Source: Alphaproteobacteria bacterium | GTDB lineage: Bacteria > Pseudomonadota > Alphaproteobacteria > Caulobacterales > Parvularculaceae | Length of the DNA: 64,000 bases | Assembly: GCA_016125425.1 (NCBI GenBank) | Contig: WGLT01000012.1 | Coordinates: forward strand, 62,001 to 126,000 | Reading direction: 5' to 3' | Shown here: positions 10,168 to 18,206 of the stretch, one piece after another | Layout: every line of letters begins with the position of its first letter | How positions within the stretch are numbered: position 1 is the stretch's first letter | Notes under the pieces: generated by a model | Told to the model about the DNA's origin: nothing | Databases searched by the model: none | What the model saw: only the letters and a program-made list of their open reading frames with translations | Made by a program: the position numbers and the translations under genes

Positions 10168-10587
10168 TCACATTGGCTTATCGCAATTGACCATCCAGTG
10201 CGTGCCGAACCGATCCGTGACCATGCCGAAGCGCTTGGCCCAGAAGGTCTCGGCCATCGCCATGCCGACGTCGCCGCCCTCGGAAAGCCGGGCGAAAATC
10301 CGCTCCGCCTCTTCGGGCGTGTCGACACTGATATTCACCGCGTAGCCTTGCGGCTTGGCGTAGCGCCCGCCCGGCGCGTCCGAGCCCATGATCACGGTGT
10401 CGCCGGCCGTAAAGCGCGCATGCATCACCTGATCTTTCTGATTTTCCGGCATGGGCGGGGCGTTTTCGCCCGGCGGCATGTCGCGATACGTCATAATCGT
10501 CAGGTCATCCGCACCGAGAACTTTTGCGTAGAATTTAAACGCTTCGGCACAGTTTCCGTTGAAAATGAGATAGGGGTTGATCTTCAT
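10168..10587 (-). CDS. VOC superfamily (PhnB-like) protein
   Basis: 139 residues with the PhnB/glyoxalase-like fold: it opens INPYLIFNGNCAEAFKFY, has the VMHARFTAGDTVIMGSD strand pair in the middle, and ends with FGMVTDRFGTHWMVN. PhnB-type VOC proteins lack a fixed known reaction. The third gene of the MarR-led operon; neighbours suggest it handles a small toxic molecule or a metabolite derived from it. Confidence 0.85.
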   Translation of the reverse strand: MKINPYLIFNGNCAEAFKFYAKVLGADDLTIMTYRDMPPGENAPPMPENQKDQVMHARFTAGDTVIMGSDAPGGRYAKPQGYAVNISVDTPEEAERIFARLSEGGDVGMAMAETFWAKRFGMVTDRFGTHWMVNCDKPM

Positions 10588-10625
10588 TATTTCTTTCTCC
10601 CGAGGTTGAACAAAGCTCCCGAACG

Positions 10626-10997
10626 CTACTTCCCTAAAGTCACGACCGGCCGAAATCCGCCGAAGATCATCCGCTTGCCGTCGAACGGCACCGGATTTTT
10701 TTCGGGGTCCATGCGCGGGTCAGCCGTCATCATTTCATGCATCTTCGCCATCGCGGCGTCGCGCGTCGTCTTGTCGGGCCATTCGACCCAGGAAAAGACG
10801 ATCGCTTCATCGTCTTTCGCCCGCACCGCGCGGCGAAAATCCGTGATCTTTCCGTCCGGCACGTCGTCGCCCCAGCATTCGACAATGCGCGCCGCGCCGA
10901 GATCCAGGAAAATGCGGTCAATCATTTCGGCGTGGTTGATGAACGTTTCTTTGTTCGCGTTTGGAACGGCGATGACGAAGCCGTCGACATAAGTCAT
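10626..10997 (-). CDS. DUF1428 family protein
   Basis: 123 residues, matching DUF1428 (YbaA-like, ferredoxin-like dimeric alpha-beta barrel fold). The family signature MTYVDGFVIAVPNANKE opens the protein, and ECWGDDVPDG follows in the middle. An AAGGAG site stands before the start. It is the first gene after marR (55-base gap) in a run of five co-directional genes. The biochemical function of the family is not known. Confidence 0.85.
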   Translation of the reverse strand: MTYVDGFVIAVPNANKETFINHAEMIDRIFLDLGAARIVECWGDDVPDGKITDFRRAVRAKDDEAIVFSWVEWPDKTTRDAAMAKMHEMMTADPRMDPEKNPVPFDGKRMIFGGFRPVVTLGK

Positions 10998-11052
10998 ACC
11001 ACGTCTCCTTTCTGCCCGGCCGCCGGGGCGACATAAGATCTCCCGCCGGGCG

Positions 11053-11499
11053 CTAGGCGGCGGCCTTCCCCCATTGCATCGACCGGCGCGCGAGACGGCG
11101 CATGGAATCGGCGCCGGTCGCGCTCAAAAGCGCCGACAATTCCGCTTGCGCGCGCCGCCAGTCGGGCAGGGCGGCGCGGAGAAGATCGCGGGCCTTCGCC
11201 GTCGCCTCGACGATGCGCGCGCGCGCGTCTTCGCCGGGCGCGATGCGCACAAGCCCGCGCGCTTCGAGGCGGGCGAGAATGCGCGTCAGCGTCGTGCGTT
11301 CCGCGCCGAGATGGGACGCGAGCGCGCCGACCGACATGGGGCCCGCCTGCAAAAGCAGGGAGAGCGCCGAGAACTGCGTCGATTTGAGACCGTGCGGCTT
11401 CAGCGCGCTGTCGAACGCCCGCGTGATCGCGCGCGCGGCTCGCCGTGCGGCGAAGCACAGGCAGTCTTGCGTTTCGGCGAGTTCGGGCGCGCGGTTCAT
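11053..11499 (-). CDS. MarR family transcriptional regulator
   Basis: 148 residues. The winged helix-turn-helix is clear: LKSTQFSALSLLL, then MSVGALASHLGAERTTLTRI as recognition region, then LEARGLVRIAPGEDARARIV as the wing. Two Cys near the N terminus (CLC at about 13-15) could sense oxidants or electrophiles, as some MarR proteins do; this is inference. It heads the operon with DUF1428, VOC, DUF1993 and GST genes and has a near-perfect palindrome just upstream, so autoregulation is likely. Confidence 0.9.
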   Translation of the reverse strand: MNRAPELAETQDCLCFAARRAARAITRAFDSALKPHGLKSTQFSALSLLLQAGPMSVGALASHLGAERTTLTRILARLEARGLVRIAPGEDARARIVEATAKARDLLRAALPDWRRAQAELSALLSATGADSMRRLARRSMQWGKAAA

Positions 11500-11503
11500 G
11501 AAA

Positions 11504-11523
11504 ATAAGTGTATATGCACCTAT
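11504..11523. promoter_or_regulatory. Candidate MarR operator (20-bp imperfect palindrome)
   Basis: The sequence ATAAGTGTATATGCACCTAT pairs with its own reverse complement at 16 of 20 positions. It begins five bases before the marR start codon (reading from the gene). Size, symmetry and position fit a MarR dimer site that would repress the five-gene operon. The AT-rich centre stands out in a GC-rich genome. Confidence 0.6.
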
Positions 11524-11869
11524 TGGCGCCCGTCAAGCGGCCGGCGGCGAGCCCGGCGCGGGTCTTTCCTTTCAAAAGAAAGAAGGTCGGGTGAGACGGC
11601 TTGGACGCGAGCTTGCGGCTGCCCTTTGCGGCTCATTATCCGCCGCCTTCATCCTTCCCTAATCTTTGCTTCACTTCGCCTTAAGTCCCGCCTGCTATTC
11701 ACGAAAGCGCGCCGGTTGCGGGCCTTGCGTATCTAGGCTTGCTTCCGGCGCTTCCCGTTTCTCCGGCATTTGATGAAAATTTTCGGCGGCTTCCTGTCGG
11801 GAATTTAACAGGCGCGCGCCACGATTGGTCGCGGGCGGCGCCGCCGCTCGGCCATTTCGTGGAGGACGC
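11524..11869. other. Intergenic stretch between divergent marR and parA genes
   Basis: About 346 bases with no open frame that looks coding. It must contain the parA promoter, but I see no convincing -35/-10 pair. A GGAGG ribosome site at 11861-11865 belongs to the parA-like gene. No further repeat or hairpin stands out. Confidence 0.4.
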
Positions 11870-12595
11870 ATGCTCGCGTCGATGCGCGTCATCGTATTCG
11901 CTTCGCAAAAGGGCGGATCGGGCAAGACGACCTTGTCCGGCCACATCGCCGTCGAGGCGGAGCGTCAGGGGGCGGGACCGGTCGCGCTCATCGACACCGA
12001 CCCGCAGGGCTCGCTCGCCAAGTGGTGGAACGTGCGTCAGGATCCGGCGCCCGCCTTCATCCAGTCGGTGTTTTCAAATCTGTTTCAGGATCTCGACCGC
12101 GCGCGCGACGAAGGCTTCCGTCTCGTCGTGATCGACACCCCGCCGGCGGTGACGCGCGCGATCTCCGAAGTCGTTTCCTTCGCCGATCTCGTCGTCGCGC
12201 CGACAAGGCCTTCGCCGCACGACATGCGCGCCGTCGGCCCGACGGTCGACATCGTCGAGGCGCGCGGCAAGCAATTGGTGTTCGTCGTCAATGCGGCGAC
12301 GCCGCGCGCGCGCATCACCTCCGAAGCGGCGATCGCGCTGTCGCAGCACGGCACCGTCGCGCCGACCATCATTCATCACCGCGTCGATTTCGCGGCCTCG
12401 ATGATCGACGGGCGCACGGTGATGGAGATCGATCCCGTCTGCCGCTCCGCGCAGGAGATTTCCGAACTCTGGCGCTATCTCCATGACCGCCTGCAGCGCG
12501 CCGACGGCAGCTACAAATCCCAGGACGGCCAGATCGTTCATCCCGCCTTCAACGGCGGCAAGGCGCGCGTCTTCGGACGCCGGGCGGCGCAATGA
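11870..12595 (+). CDS. Orphan ParA/MinD-family ATPase
   Basis: 241 residues. It has the deviant Walker A motif KGGSGKTT near residue 14, followed by LIDTDPQGSLAKWW (switch I region) and VVIDTPPAV (Walker B). This is the ParA class that forms ATP-dependent dimers on DNA. The start at ATG 11870 is chosen because GGAGG lies four bases upstream; a second ATG at 11882 is also possible. There is no parB and no rRNA or origin nearby, so this is not the main chromosomal Par system. It overlaps the next gene by four bases, which encodes a DNA-binding-like partner. The likely role is positioning of a cargo or a mobile element. Confidence 0.88.
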   Translation: MLASMRVIVFASQKGGSGKTTLSGHIAVEAERQGAGPVALIDTDPQGSLAKWWNVRQDPAPAFIQSVFSNLFQDLDRARDEGFRLVVIDTPPAVTRAISEVVSFADLVVAPTRPSPHDMRAVGPTVDIVEARGKQLVFVVNAATPRARITSEAAIALSQHGTVAPTIIHHRVDFAASMIDGRTVMEIDPVCRSAQEISELWRYLHDRLQRADGSYKSQDGQIVHPAFNGGKARVFGRRAAQ

Positions 12596-13206
12596 GCTAC
12601 GAAGACCGGACCGCCTCCCGCCCCGAAGACGATGACAGCGGCGCGCGCGAGGGCCGTTTCGCCGCCCTGACCGCGGGCCTTCTTGCGCGAAAGGGCGAGG
12701 CCGAGCCCGCCATGGCCGCGTTCTCTCATGCTCGCGTCGATCCTGCGTCGGCGCGCCAGATGGAGCCCGGCGCGCGTCATGTCGTCGACAAAAAAACCGC
12801 TGGCGAAGAAGAGTCCCCGCCGGTCCATGTCGAACCGATCGACGATGCGCGGACCGTGCGCGAAGAGTGGCAGCGCATCGCGCCGATGCGCGCGCGCAAG
12901 GGCGACGACGCGCCGCGCATGGAGCCGAAGACCGCGCCGGAAGAGGGCGAAGCGGCGTTTGCTGAGAATTGCCCGCGCAAGAAGATCGCGGCGTCGACAA
13001 AACGCGCCGCCGTCACTTTCCGAATGTCCGTACACGACTTTCTGCGGCTGAAGCTCGCTTCGGCCGAGCTCGAAACGCCGAGCCAGGACATTATCATCGA
13101 AGCGCTCGACCGATTTCTCGATGAAAAGGGCGTTGAGCGGCTCGACAATTGCCGCTGCCTCGCCGAGACCGCCAAGGCCTGCGGCGAGACGGAAGCGGCT
13201 GAATAA
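12592..13206 (+). CDS. Putative ParA partner with disordered N-terminus and ribbon-helix-helix-like C-terminal domain
   Basis: 204 residues, translationally coupled to the ParA gene (ATGA overlap). Residues 1-140 are charged, low in hydrophobics and probably disordered. Residues about 140-190 read AAVTFRMSVHDFLRLKLASA, then PSQDIIIEALDRFL, which fits a beta strand followed by two helices as in ribbon-helix-helix DNA-binding domains. ParA plus a small RHH partner is the layout of type Ib plasmid partition (ParF/ParG), but this protein is far longer than ParG. It might also be a cargo adaptor. The family is not recognised; the role is inferred. Confidence 0.6.
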   Translation: MSYEDRTASRPEDDDSGAREGRFAALTAGLLARKGEAEPAMAAFSHARVDPASARQMEPGARHVVDKKTAGEEESPPVHVEPIDDARTVREEWQRIAPMRARKGDDAPRMEPKTAPEEGEAAFAENCPRKKIAASTKRAAVTFRMSVHDFLRLKLASAELETPSQDIIIEALDRFLDEKGVERLDNCRCLAETAKACGETEAAE

Positions 13207-13284
13207 GCGTTGCATTCGACCTAAAACGGATCGCCGCCGGCCGCGGGCGCGGCCGCGCCGCCGCGGCGAACATATGCGCGTCTG

Positions 13285-15045
13285 TCAAAAAACGAGCGTT
13301 ATGTCGCCGTTTTCTTCAAGACTGAAATCGCGCAACTGCGCGCAATCGCGTCCGCGAGCGGCCGCGAGCTGGCAGACCGCTGCGTTGATTCCCGCATTCA
13401 TCCGGTCAAGAACGTCCCCGCTTTGCGCCACGAAGGCGTTGATGGAGGATTCTATGCCCTGGCGTATCTGGTTCTCGGCGTCGCCGGCGAATATGTCGCA
13501 CAACGCTCCAAAGGCGTTGTTGTGGCAGTAACCGGCGCGTCTGACATCCGCCGTATAGGTCACATGCCCTAGCGTCGTGCGAACATGCGGAGTTCCCGCA
13601 TTGTAGGTCGCCCGGAACGGAACGGACAGGACAAGATTGTCAATTTCGGCGCCCGCACGGTTATTGCCGTCATCCGGCCCCCATCCGCAGGCCGCATTTT
13701 CATGACAAGACGAAACAGCCTCCCTCCCGTCGCTTTCAAAAGGCAGCGCGAGAACGATGGCGCCGTGATCGGCGCTGGCGGCGATCGCTCGCGAGCGCAG
13801 ATTGATGTCGTTCAGCAGGAACAATAGCGGGTCCCGCCAGACATAGGTCGGAGTGAACCTGATATGCACTTCATCGCCGGCGCCCTCGATTTTCGGCGTA
13901 TAGTCGATCGTGCTGTCATTCTCGATAAAAGCCCGGAAGGCTTCGGGCCTGCCGTTTCTCGGTTGGCTGTGCGTGCGGTCGTAATTGTTGATTCGAACCG
14001 ACAGGCCCGATGCGGCGGTCTTCAGAAGCCCCGTCCACAGACCGTTCGCAAGGCGGATGCGTCGATCGGGACCGTCGCCCTTGAGCGCGCCGACAATGAA
14101 AGGCGAATCCGCCGGACTCGCGCCGCGATTGCAGGCGATCGTCGCCGCGCCGGCGCTCTGGGAGGCGACATGACACTCGGCCAGGGAGAGAAAGAAAGAA
14201 GACGCGATGACGGCGCCTCCGGCTGCGGCTTCCGGGCCGACGCGGACTCGATAGCGCCCGGTCGACAAACGCGTGACCGATTGCGTCGAGCCGTCGCTCG
14301 ACCAGCTTTGTTCGGGAAGGAGTCTGGCGCCCGCCGCGACGGTTGCGAAACTGTAGCCGGGGAAACCTCGCCGCAAGACAAGCAGAGACGAACGCATGTC
14401 GGCGCTCGCGTCGGCGCCGTTCACGCAGCGCACGAGGACATCGATGTTGACTTTCGCCATCGCCGCGCAGCGTCCGTTTGAGCCGTAGGCGGTGGCGAAG
14501 GGGACGACGTTCTGTTGCGCAAACGCGCCGAGACGCGCCGAATAAACGCCGGCGCCGGTGCGGCGGAACCGGATCGCCGACTCTCCGAAGGCGTATTGGG
14601 GCGAAGCGGCGATAAAGCCTGACGGGCGCGGGTCATGCAGCCAGGCGTAAGCCGTTTCGGGCGCGTCGCTCGCCGCCGCTTTGATTGCGAGCACGGAGAA
14701 GCGACGGTTCGCGGGCCGGCCGGCTGCATCGAAACAGGCGATGTTGACGCCGCCGCCGCCCCAGCTTTGTACATTGCAATAGCCGGTGTCGTCGCCATAA
14801 AGGCTCACTTGGACATTGGCCCCGGCGTCGGCGACCCGACCGAACGCCACGTGATAGCGTCCGACTGCGCTCCTGGTGATGGCCGCGGGCTGACCGGCGT
14901 TGAAAAGATAATCAGCCGGCGCCGGATAGCTGTCTGCGCCCGGCGAACTCGCCAAGGCGTAAGCGATATCCGCAGCGCTTGCGCTTGAAATTGCTGCGAT
15001 GGCAAAGGCGGTCGCCGCCGCTATCGTCTTGGAAGGGCCAGTCAT
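13285..15045 (-). CDS. Secreted protein with three tandem beta-rich repeats
   Basis: 586 residues with a signal peptide (1-25, SSASAA cut). Three repeats of about 95-100 residues lie at roughly 28-123, 132-225 and 230-322. Each contains a G-x-Y-x-V strand, an aYG...C strand and a V-x-C strand followed by a loop with F-x-V, so each probably has its own disulphide. Repeats of this kind occur in uncharacterised secreted bacterial proteins. The C-terminal 250 residues contain further Cys and are not recognised. An AGGAG site supports the start. No enzymatic motif is visible; a surface or binding role is possible. Confidence 0.6.
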   Translation of the reverse strand: MTGPSKTIAAATAFAIAAISSASAADIAYALASSPGADSYPAPADYLFNAGQPAAITRSAVGRYHVAFGRVADAGANVQVSLYGDDTGYCNVQSWGGGGVNIACFDAAGRPANRRFSVLAIKAAASDAPETAYAWLHDPRPSGFIAASPQYAFGESAIRFRRTGAGVYSARLGAFAQQNVVPFATAYGSNGRCAAMAKVNIDVLVRCVNGADASADMRSSLLVLRRGFPGYSFATVAAGARLLPEQSWSSDGSTQSVTRLSTGRYRVRVGPEAAAGGAVIASSFFLSLAECHVASQSAGAATIACNRGASPADSPFIVGALKGDGPDRRIRLANGLWTGLLKTAASGLSVRINNYDRTHSQPRNGRPEAFRAFIENDSTIDYTPKIEGAGDEVHIRFTPTYVWRDPLLFLLNDINLRSRAIAASADHGAIVLALPFESDGREAVSSCHENAACGWGPDDGNNRAGAEIDNLVLSVPFRATYNAGTPHVRTTLGHVTYTADVRRAGYCHNNAFGALCDIFAGDAENQIRQGIESSINAFVAQSGDVLDRMNAGINAAVCQLAAARGRDCAQLRDFSLEENGDITLVF

Positions 15046-15303
15046 GTGCGCAATCTCCTCTCGTTGAACGCCGCAGGAGAGGCGACGATCGCAGCGACGC
15101 GCGCGGAGCGGCGCGATCCGAGATCATTGGCTGCGTGACGGCGGCTTTCTCCCCCTCTCCCGGGCGAAATGTAAACATAAGAGGCGGCCGAATTGAAGGC
15201 CTGCCCGGCGATTTTCGTCCGCATATTCGCCGTTGTGCGCGCATGCGGAAAATCAGGTCATGCTGCGCCTGCAAAACGCGCCGCCTGTTCGTCAGGTTCT
15301 GGA

Positions 15304-15495
15304 TCAAAACGAAAGCGGGCGGCGGATCGCCCGCGCCGTCGTTTCGATTTCGGTGTCGGAGTTTGCTGACCAGGCCATCCAGGCTTTCGGGCCGCCGGGC
15401 GGGAAGGGCGAGACTTTTCTCTCCATGATTTCAGCGAGAATGCGCGCGACCGTCTTCGGTTCGTCGGCGGGCGTTGAGATGTGGGCGATCATCAT
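15304..15495 (-). pseudogene. Truncated remnant of a VOC-like small-protein gene
   Basis: An open frame of 63 residues opens with MMIAHISTPADEPKTVARIL and continues through PFPPGGPKAWMAW. This resembles the N-terminal third of a family of longer VOC-like hypothetical proteins. After TEIE the expected continuation is missing and the frame closes with a basic tail, so I read it as a 3'-truncated remnant. A good GGAGAAA site stands before ATG 15495. The start overlaps the end of the tetR gene by about 65 bases. It could instead be a functional short gene; the family match is from memory. Confidence 0.4.
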
Positions 15496-16201
15496 CGCTG
15501 TTTCTCCGTTTTTTGCCGCCGCTTGCGCGGCGCGCGAGGGGTCTCGGCTGCTGTTTGTCCGGTTGCGGCGTTTTTTTCGGAACAGCGGACGCCGCAAGTC
15601 GTCCCGCGCCGTTCCGTTTCTTTTTCCGGCCGAAATGTTCGAGCAGAATCCCGATCGCCTCCGCGCAGACGGGTCCGGACTCAGGGGCCGGCATGGTCCA
15701 GTAGTCCTTCAGCGACACCCAGGCGAAGAACGACGACAGGAGCTGGACGAGCGCGGCGAGCTCCCTTTGCTCTTTGGGCGGAAGGTCGGGCCGCGCCGCC
15801 TTGATTGTGTTCAGGAACGCCGCCTGCCGTCTGTCGTTCACGGAAAGGCGCAGCGCCTGTCCGTATTGGGAGAAAATTATAGAACGGAGAAGCGTCTCCT
15901 CGGGTTCGAAAGCGCTGAAAGCTTTTTTGGGTTGGGCGAGAAGCGCGCCCGGGGTTTCGGGAAAGGCGACGCCGCCCCCGGCCCGCTGATTGATTCTCGG
16001 CCAGAGCGCCGTGACGAGCTCTTCGCGCGAAGGAAAGTGGCGATAGACCGTCCGCTCTGTAACGCCGGCGGCTTCGGCGAGGCGCGCGAAAGTGAGGTTC
16101 TCGATCGGCTCGGCGGTCAAAATCTCGATCGCCGCATCGAGAATGCGCGTGCGGGTGAGCGCCTTGTGCGCGTCGCGCAGGGGGGCGGGGCCTGCATTCA
16201 T
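15431..16201 (-). CDS. TetR family transcriptional regulator
   Basis: 256 residues. The N-terminal DNA-binding domain is clear: TRTRILDAAIEIL, FARLAEAAGVTERTVYRHFPSREEL. The ligand-binding region is all helical to about residue 190 (ILLEHFGRKKKR). A further 65 residues form a basic, low-complexity tail that typical TetR proteins lack. The tail overlaps the start of the downstream remnant gene and may reflect a lost original stop. The start codon lies inside operator 16201-16217, pointing to autorepression. It is divergent from the mrp operon, so it could also affect that promoter. Confidence 0.88.
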   Translation of the reverse strand: MNAGPAPLRDAHKALTRTRILDAAIEILTAEPIENLTFARLAEAAGVTERTVYRHFPSREELVTALWPRINQRAGGGVAFPETPGALLAQPKKAFSAFEPEETLLRSIIFSQYGQALRLSVNDRRQAAFLNTIKAARPDLPPKEQRELAALVQLLSSFFAWVSLKDYWTMPAPESGPVCAEAIGILLEHFGRKKKRNGAGRLAASAVPKKTPQPDKQQPRPLARRASGGKKRRNSDDDRPHLNARRRTEDGRAHSR

Positions 16202-16217
16202 GTCAGTATCGCTGACA
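16201..16217. promoter_or_regulatory. Candidate TetR operator 1
   Basis: TGTCAGTATCGCTGACA has perfect six-base arms around a five-base spacer. It begins on the tetR start codon, so a bound dimer would block tetR transcription or its early elongation. It shares its TGTCAG half-site with operator 2, 44 bp away centre to centre. Confidence 0.65.
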
Positions 16218-16243
16218 CAAGTGATGGCATACTGTCAATACAG

Positions 16244-16262
16244 ATGTCAGTACGTCTGACAT
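16244..16262. promoter_or_regulatory. Candidate TetR operator 2
   Basis: ATGTCAGTACGTCTGACAT has perfect seven-base arms around a five-base spacer and the same half-site as operator 1. A third, weaker copy (CTGTCAATACAG) lies between them. The pair sits in the tetR/mrpE divergent region, about 195 bases before mrpE. Confidence 0.65.
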
Positions 16263-16456
16263 TCGGTTCGGCGGCCCGCCTTGGGGAACATTCCGCAGCG
16301 TCAAGGCGTTGATTCTCGCGCCGATTCTGCGAGATTGCCCGTCTCGCGACGTCGCGCGGCCCGGGCCCGGGAAGCCCGGATCGCGGATCGGCCCGACGTC
16401 GAATGATCAGGAGGCGGGCCTGCGCGCCCTCGCCGCAGAAAGGCTGAGACAACAAT

Positions 16457-16942
16457 ATGGGGCGCTATCTCACCCTCGGCTTCGTGCTCGCCGTCATCTG
16501 GCTCCTCCTGTCCGGCTATTTCCATAACCCGCTTCTGCTGTCTCTCGGCGCCGTTTCGGTGCTGCTCTCGATGTATCTCGGATGGCGCGCCGGCGCGATC
16601 GACGAGGAAGGCGCGCCGCTCAGCGAATTCTCCTGGCGGATCATTCCCTATTGGATGTGGCTCGGCGGCGAGATCGCGAAAGCCAATGTCGCGGTCGCGC
16701 GCGAGGCGCTCGCCGTGCGTCCGCGCCTGTCGCCGAAGATCGTGCGCGTGCCGATGACCCAGACGACGAATGCGGGAAAGGTCACCTTCGCCAATTCGAT
16801 CACGCTGACCCCCGGCACGGTGTCGATCGAATTGTCGAAGGACGAGATCATCGTCCATGCCCTGACCGAGTCGCTCGCGGATATGGACGGCCTTGCGGAT
16901 ATGGGCGCGCGCGTTTCGAGAACGGAAAGGCCGCGCCGATGA
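16457..16942 (+). CDS. mrpE: Mrp-type Na+/H+ antiporter subunit E
   Basis: 161 residues. Two or three N-terminal membrane helices precede the conserved cytoplasmic region with FANSITLTPGTVSIEL, the MrpE signature. MrpE is a small subunit of the multi-protein cation/proton antiporter and is needed for complex assembly. It is the first gene of the operon and overlaps mrpF by four bases. Its start has only a weak ribosome site. Confidence 0.92.
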   Translation: MGRYLTLGFVLAVIWLLLSGYFHNPLLLSLGAVSVLLSMYLGWRAGAIDEEGAPLSEFSWRIIPYWMWLGGEIAKANVAVAREALAVRPRLSPKIVRVPMTQTTNAGKVTFANSITLTPGTVSIELSKDEIIVHALTESLADMDGLADMGARVSRTERPRR

Positions 16943-17259
16943 TCATGTTCGCCGCCGCCGCCGCCGCGCTGCTCGCCGCCATGGCGCTTGCGCTCGCGCG
17001 CGCCTTCGCGGGACCTTCGCTTTCCGACCGCGTTCTGGCGGGCAACAGCTTCGGCACCAAGACCGTGCTTCTGATCGGCGTAATGGGTTTCGTCGCGGGC
17101 CGGCCGGATTTTCTCGATATCGCTTTGCTGTATGCTTTGCTGAATTTCGTAGCGACGATCGCAATCCTGAAATTCTTCCGCTACCGGACTCTCGCGCGCG
17201 GGCTCGGCGCGGAGCCGGAATTCAAGGAAGCCGCGCCGAATAGCGGGGAGGCGCCATGA
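16939..17259 (+). CDS. mrpF: Mrp-type Na+/H+ antiporter subunit F
   Basis: 106 residues with three membrane helices. The motif GPSLSDRVLAGNSFGTK matches the MrpF family, followed by FLDIALLYALLNFVATIA. It overlaps mrpE and mrpG by four bases at each end, so translation is coupled along the operon. The C-terminal 30 residues are hydrophilic. Confidence 0.92.
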   Translation: MIMFAAAAAALLAAMALALARAFAGPSLSDRVLAGNSFGTKTVLLIGVMGFVAGRPDFLDIALLYALLNFVATIAILKFFRYRTLARGLGAEPEFKEAAPNSGEAP

Positions 17260-17600
17260 GCCTCGATCTTCAGACTGTCCGAGAACTCGCCGCCGGGTTC
17301 TTCTTCGCGCTGGGCGGGCTCGCCGTTCTGACGGGCGCGATCGGCCTCGTGCGCTTTCCGGACTTTTACACGCGCATGCACGCCGCCGGCATAACCGATA
17401 CGGCCGGCGCCGGGATGATGATCCTCGCCATGATCATCATGGCCCCGACCTGGCAGGTCGCGGCGAAGCTGGTCTTCATCGAAGCGTTTCTCTTTTTCAC
17501 GAGCCCGGTGTCGACGCACGCCATCGCGCATGCGGCCTGGCTCGTCGGGCAAAGGCCGATGCTCGGCCCCGATCTCAAGCGCGAGGAGAGCCGGCCATGA
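17256..17600 (+). CDS. mrpG: Mrp-type Na+/H+ antiporter subunit G
   Basis: 114 residues with three membrane helices. The family motif GLVRFPDFYTRMHAAG is intact at about residues 30-45, followed by ITDTAGAGMMI and the PVSTHAIAHAA segment. MrpG is a small membrane subunit of the antiporter. Four-base overlaps connect it with mrpF and with the next gene. Confidence 0.92.
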   Translation: MSLDLQTVRELAAGFFFALGGLAVLTGAIGLVRFPDFYTRMHAAGITDTAGAGMMILAMIIMAPTWQVAAKLVFIEAFLFFTSPVSTHAIAHAAWLVGQRPMLGPDLKREESRP

Positions 17601-18205
17601 GCGCGGCGCTCGCAACGCAGACGCCGAATGCGATCGCCGCGGGGCTCGTTATCGATCTCGCGCTGCTGACGCTTTTGTTCATTGTCGCGGTCAATATCGC
17701 GCGCCAGCGCCATCTCTTCGCCGCGGTGATGCTGTCCGGGATCTATTCGCTGCTCTCCGCCGCGTTTTTCGTCTCGCTCGACGCGGTCGACGTCGCATTC
17801 ACGGAGGCCGCGGTCGGCGCCGGCATTTCGACCGTCCTGATGCTCGGCGGCATGCTGCTGACGGCGCGCCGCGAAAAGCCGGTCTCGCCCAGACGCGCGC
17901 CGGTCGCCTTCATCGTCGTCACGCTGGTCGGCGCCGCGCTCGTCTACGCCTCGGTCGACATGCCGCCTTTCGGATCGGCGGACGCGCCGGCGAACCGTTA
18001 TATCGGCGAGGAATATGTCCAGCGCACGCCGAAAGAAATCGCGGTGCCGAATGTCGTCACGGCGGTGCTCGCCAGCTATCGCGGCTTCGACACCATGGGC
18101 GAGACGACCGTGATTTTCACCGCGGGGCTCGCGGTCATATTGCTGCTCGGGATCGGCAGCGCGCGCGGCGGGCGCGCCGTCAGGGACAAGGAGGAGGAAG
18201 AATAG
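17597..18205 (+). CDS. DUF4040 subunit, equivalent of the MrpA C-terminal region
   Basis: 202 residues and about five membrane helices. It carries the DUF4040 motif DVAFTEAAVGAGISTVLMLGG, which in classical systems is part of the large MrpA subunit (and is MbhD-like in hydrogenases). A second part, NVVTAVLASYRGFDTMGETTV, is the MbhE-like segment also fused to MrpA elsewhere. This operon thus carries the MrpA C-terminal module as a separate gene. It is followed by mrpB with no overlap (one-base gap). Confidence 0.88.
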   Translation: MSAALATQTPNAIAAGLVIDLALLTLLFIVAVNIARQRHLFAAVMLSGIYSLLSAAFFVSLDAVDVAFTEAAVGAGISTVLMLGGMLLTARREKPVSPRRAPVAFIVVTLVGAALVYASVDMPPFGSADAPANRYIGEEYVQRTPKEIAVPNVVTAVLASYRGFDTMGETTVIFTAGLAVILLLGIGSARGGRAVRDKEEEE

Positions 18206-18206
18206 A

